Part shown: positions 13,283-14,498 of the stretch, one piece after another | How the letters are laid out: each line of letters opens with the position of its first letter | Position numbering within the stretch: position 1 is the first letter of the stretch | Assembly: GCA_030838025.1 (NCBI GenBank) | Contig: JAUTXM010000341.1 | Span: 1-14,498, forward strand | DNA length: 14,498 nucleotides | Direction of reading: 5' to 3' | DNA from: Acidimicrobiaceae bacterium | GTDB lineage: Bacteria; Actinomycetota; Acidimicrobiia; Acidimicrobiales; Palsa-688 | Notes under the pieces: model-generated | What the model saw: only the letters and a program-made list of their open reading frames with translations | Told to the model about the DNA's origin: nothing | Database searches by the model: none | Made by a program: the position numbers and the translations under genes

Positions 13283-14498
13283 GTGATCCCCGACCGCCTC
13301 CAGCCGCTCCTGGCCGAGACCAGTGAGCTCGCCGACCGCTTCCAGCGGGCCGGCTTCGGGCTGTACCTGGTCGGCGGTGTCGTCCGTGACGCCCTGCTCG
13401 GGCGTCTCCAGAACCGGCGGGCCGGGTCCGCCGAGGAGGACGGGCCCGACTTGGGCTACGACCTCGACTTCACCACCGACGCACGACCCGACGACATCGA
13501 GGCGATCGTGGCCCATTGGGCCGACGCCGTCTGGTTGCAAGGCAAGCGCTTTGGCACGATCGGCCTGCAAAAGAACGGCCGGCGCATGGAGATCACCACC
13601 CACCGCGCCGAGGCGTATCACCCCGACTCGCGCAAACCCGACGTCGAGTTCGCCGACGCGATCGAGGCGGACCTGTCGCGCCGCGACTTCACCGTCAACG
13701 CCATGGCGCTGGGGCTCCCCGAGCTCCGCCTGATCGACCCGTTCAACGGACTCGACGATCTGGCCGCCCACCGGCTGCGCACCCCGCTGTCGCCGGAGGT
13801 GTCCTTTACCGACGATCCCCTGCGCATGCTGCGCGCCGGGCGGTTCATCGCGGGCTACCAGCTGGCTCCCGATCGCGACCTCGTGGAAGCCGTCACCCGT
13901 ATCCGCCACCGCCTCGAGATCGTCTCCGACGAGCGGATCCGCGACGAGCTGGACAAGCTGATGGTGACCGAGGACCCGACCGAAGGGCTGTGGTTCCTCG
14001 TGAACACCGGCCTGGCAGAGGAGTTTCTCCCGGAACTCCCGGCCCTGGCCCTCGAGCAGGATCCCATCCACCGGCACAAGGACGTGCTGGCCCACACCAT
14101 CGCGGTGGCGACCAAATGTCGCCCCGACCGGATCCTGCGACTGGCTGCACTATTCCACGACGTCGGCAAGCCCAAGACCCGGTCGTATGGACCTGGCGGC
14201 CTGGTTTCGTTCCACCACCATGAGGTGGTGGGCGCCCGGATGACCCGCGATCGAATGCGGGCGTTGAAATACTCGACGCAGGACATCGAGCAGGTAACGG
14301 CGCTGGTCGAGCTCCACCTGCGCTTCCATACCTACAAGATGGGCTGGACCGACAGTGCGGTGCGTCGCTACGTCCGCGACGCCGGTCCGCTGCTCGACCG
14401 GCTCAACGAGTTGACCCGCTGTGACTGCACCACGCGCAACGCCACCAAGGCCCGGGCGTTGGCTCGGCGCATGGACGACCTCGAAGCTCGCATCGCCG
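13283..14498 (+). CDS. pcnA: CCA tRNA nucleotidyltransferase / PcnA, 3' end beyond the window
   Basis: The first 405 residues of a class II CCA-adding or polyA polymerase family enzyme that builds or repairs the 3' CCA end of tRNA. The nucleotidyltransferase head has LVGGVVRD (29-36), the metal-binding pair Asp60 and Asp62 in YDLDFTTDA, Glu103 in RRMEITTHR, and the RRDFTVNAMA motif (133-142). The neck region has DDPLRMLRAGRF (177-188). An HD domain follows with His265 and FHDVGKPK (291-298), as in actinobacterial PcnA. The GTG at 13283 is the only sensible start; it lacks a ribosome binding site and follows a TACCCT hexamer by six bases. The reading frame is intact to the window edge. In mycobacteria pcnA is also divergent from the DUF6049/murJ/sigM block, supporting the assignment. 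I estimate that about 70-80 residues are missing. Confidence 0.95.
   Translation, partial: MIPDRLQPLLAETSELADRFQRAGFGLYLVGGVVRDALLGRLQNRRAGSAEEDGPDLGYDLDFTTDARPDDIEAIVAHWADAVWLQGKRFGTIGLQKNGRRMEITTHRAEAYHPDSRKPDVEFADAIEADLSRRDFTVNAMALGLPELRLIDPFNGLDDLAAHRLRTPLSPEVSFTDDPLRMLRAGRFIAGYQLAPDRDLVEAVTRIRHRLEIVSDERIRDELDKLMVTEDPTEGLWFLVNTGLAEEFLPELPALALEQDPIHRHKDVLAHTIAVATKCRPDRILRLAALFHDVGKPKTRSYGPGGLVSFHHHEVVGARMTRDRMRALKYSTQDIEQVTALVELHLRFHTYKMGWTDSAVRRYVRDAGPLLDRLNELTRCDCTTRNATKARALARRMDDLEARIA

Overview
The window is a compact, high-GC stretch of bacterial chromosome with eleven protein genes, no RNA genes, no mobile elements and no CRISPR. The gene set (SigM-type ECF sigma factor with a zinc-binding anti-sigma factor, MurJ preceded by a DUF6049 domain, a PknB-type kinase, an actinobacterial PcnA) together with GTG/TTG starts and leaderless-looking promoters points to an actinobacterium. 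A deep-branching lineage such as Acidimicrobiia is my inference; I cannot confirm the taxon. The divergent arrangement of pcnA against a DUF6049/murJ/sigM/anti-sigma block resembles the known origin-proximal pcnA-Rv3909-mviN-sigM-rsmA region of mycobacteria, but the pieces are cut and joined differently here.

Layout. Positions 33-653 (+) encode an unknown four-helix membrane protein that overlaps tail to tail with the anti-sigma gene. Positions 607-2066 (-) are an ECF sigma/anti-sigma pair joined by an ATGA overlap. After a perfect hairpin comes a small secreted four-cysteine protein (2221-2607, -) with a TTG start fixed by a strong ribosome binding site. Next is a transmembrane Ser/Thr kinase (2771-4588, -) with intact catalytic residues and an extracellular discoidin-like domain. 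Its upstream gap holds eight TCAG-core repeats spaced 9-11 bp. Positions 4696-10810 (-) look like one operon: GNAT acetyltransferase, DUF6049-MurJ fusion, small TadE-like membrane protein and DegV protein, with GTGA and ATGA overlaps at the first two junctions and 24 bp at the third.

On the plus strand, divergent from the acetyltransferase, lie a histone-deacetylase-like amidohydrolase (11029-12060), a PilT ATPase (12135-13226) and pcnA (13283 to the window edge). The gap between the acetyltransferase and the deacetylase carries three 18-bp repeats, each an imperfect palindrome.

How the parts fit. The minus-strand genes read as a cell-envelope module: MurJ flips lipid II, the kinase and the sigma/anti-sigma pair could sense the wall and adjust expression, and DUF6049 and the TadE-like protein are probably envelope partners. 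The most notable points are the DUF6049-MurJ fusion, the separate and apparently active kinase carrying the type of ectodomain that in mycobacteria is part of MurJ (MviN) itself, and the acetyltransferase/deacetylase pair around a repeat-bearing promoter region.
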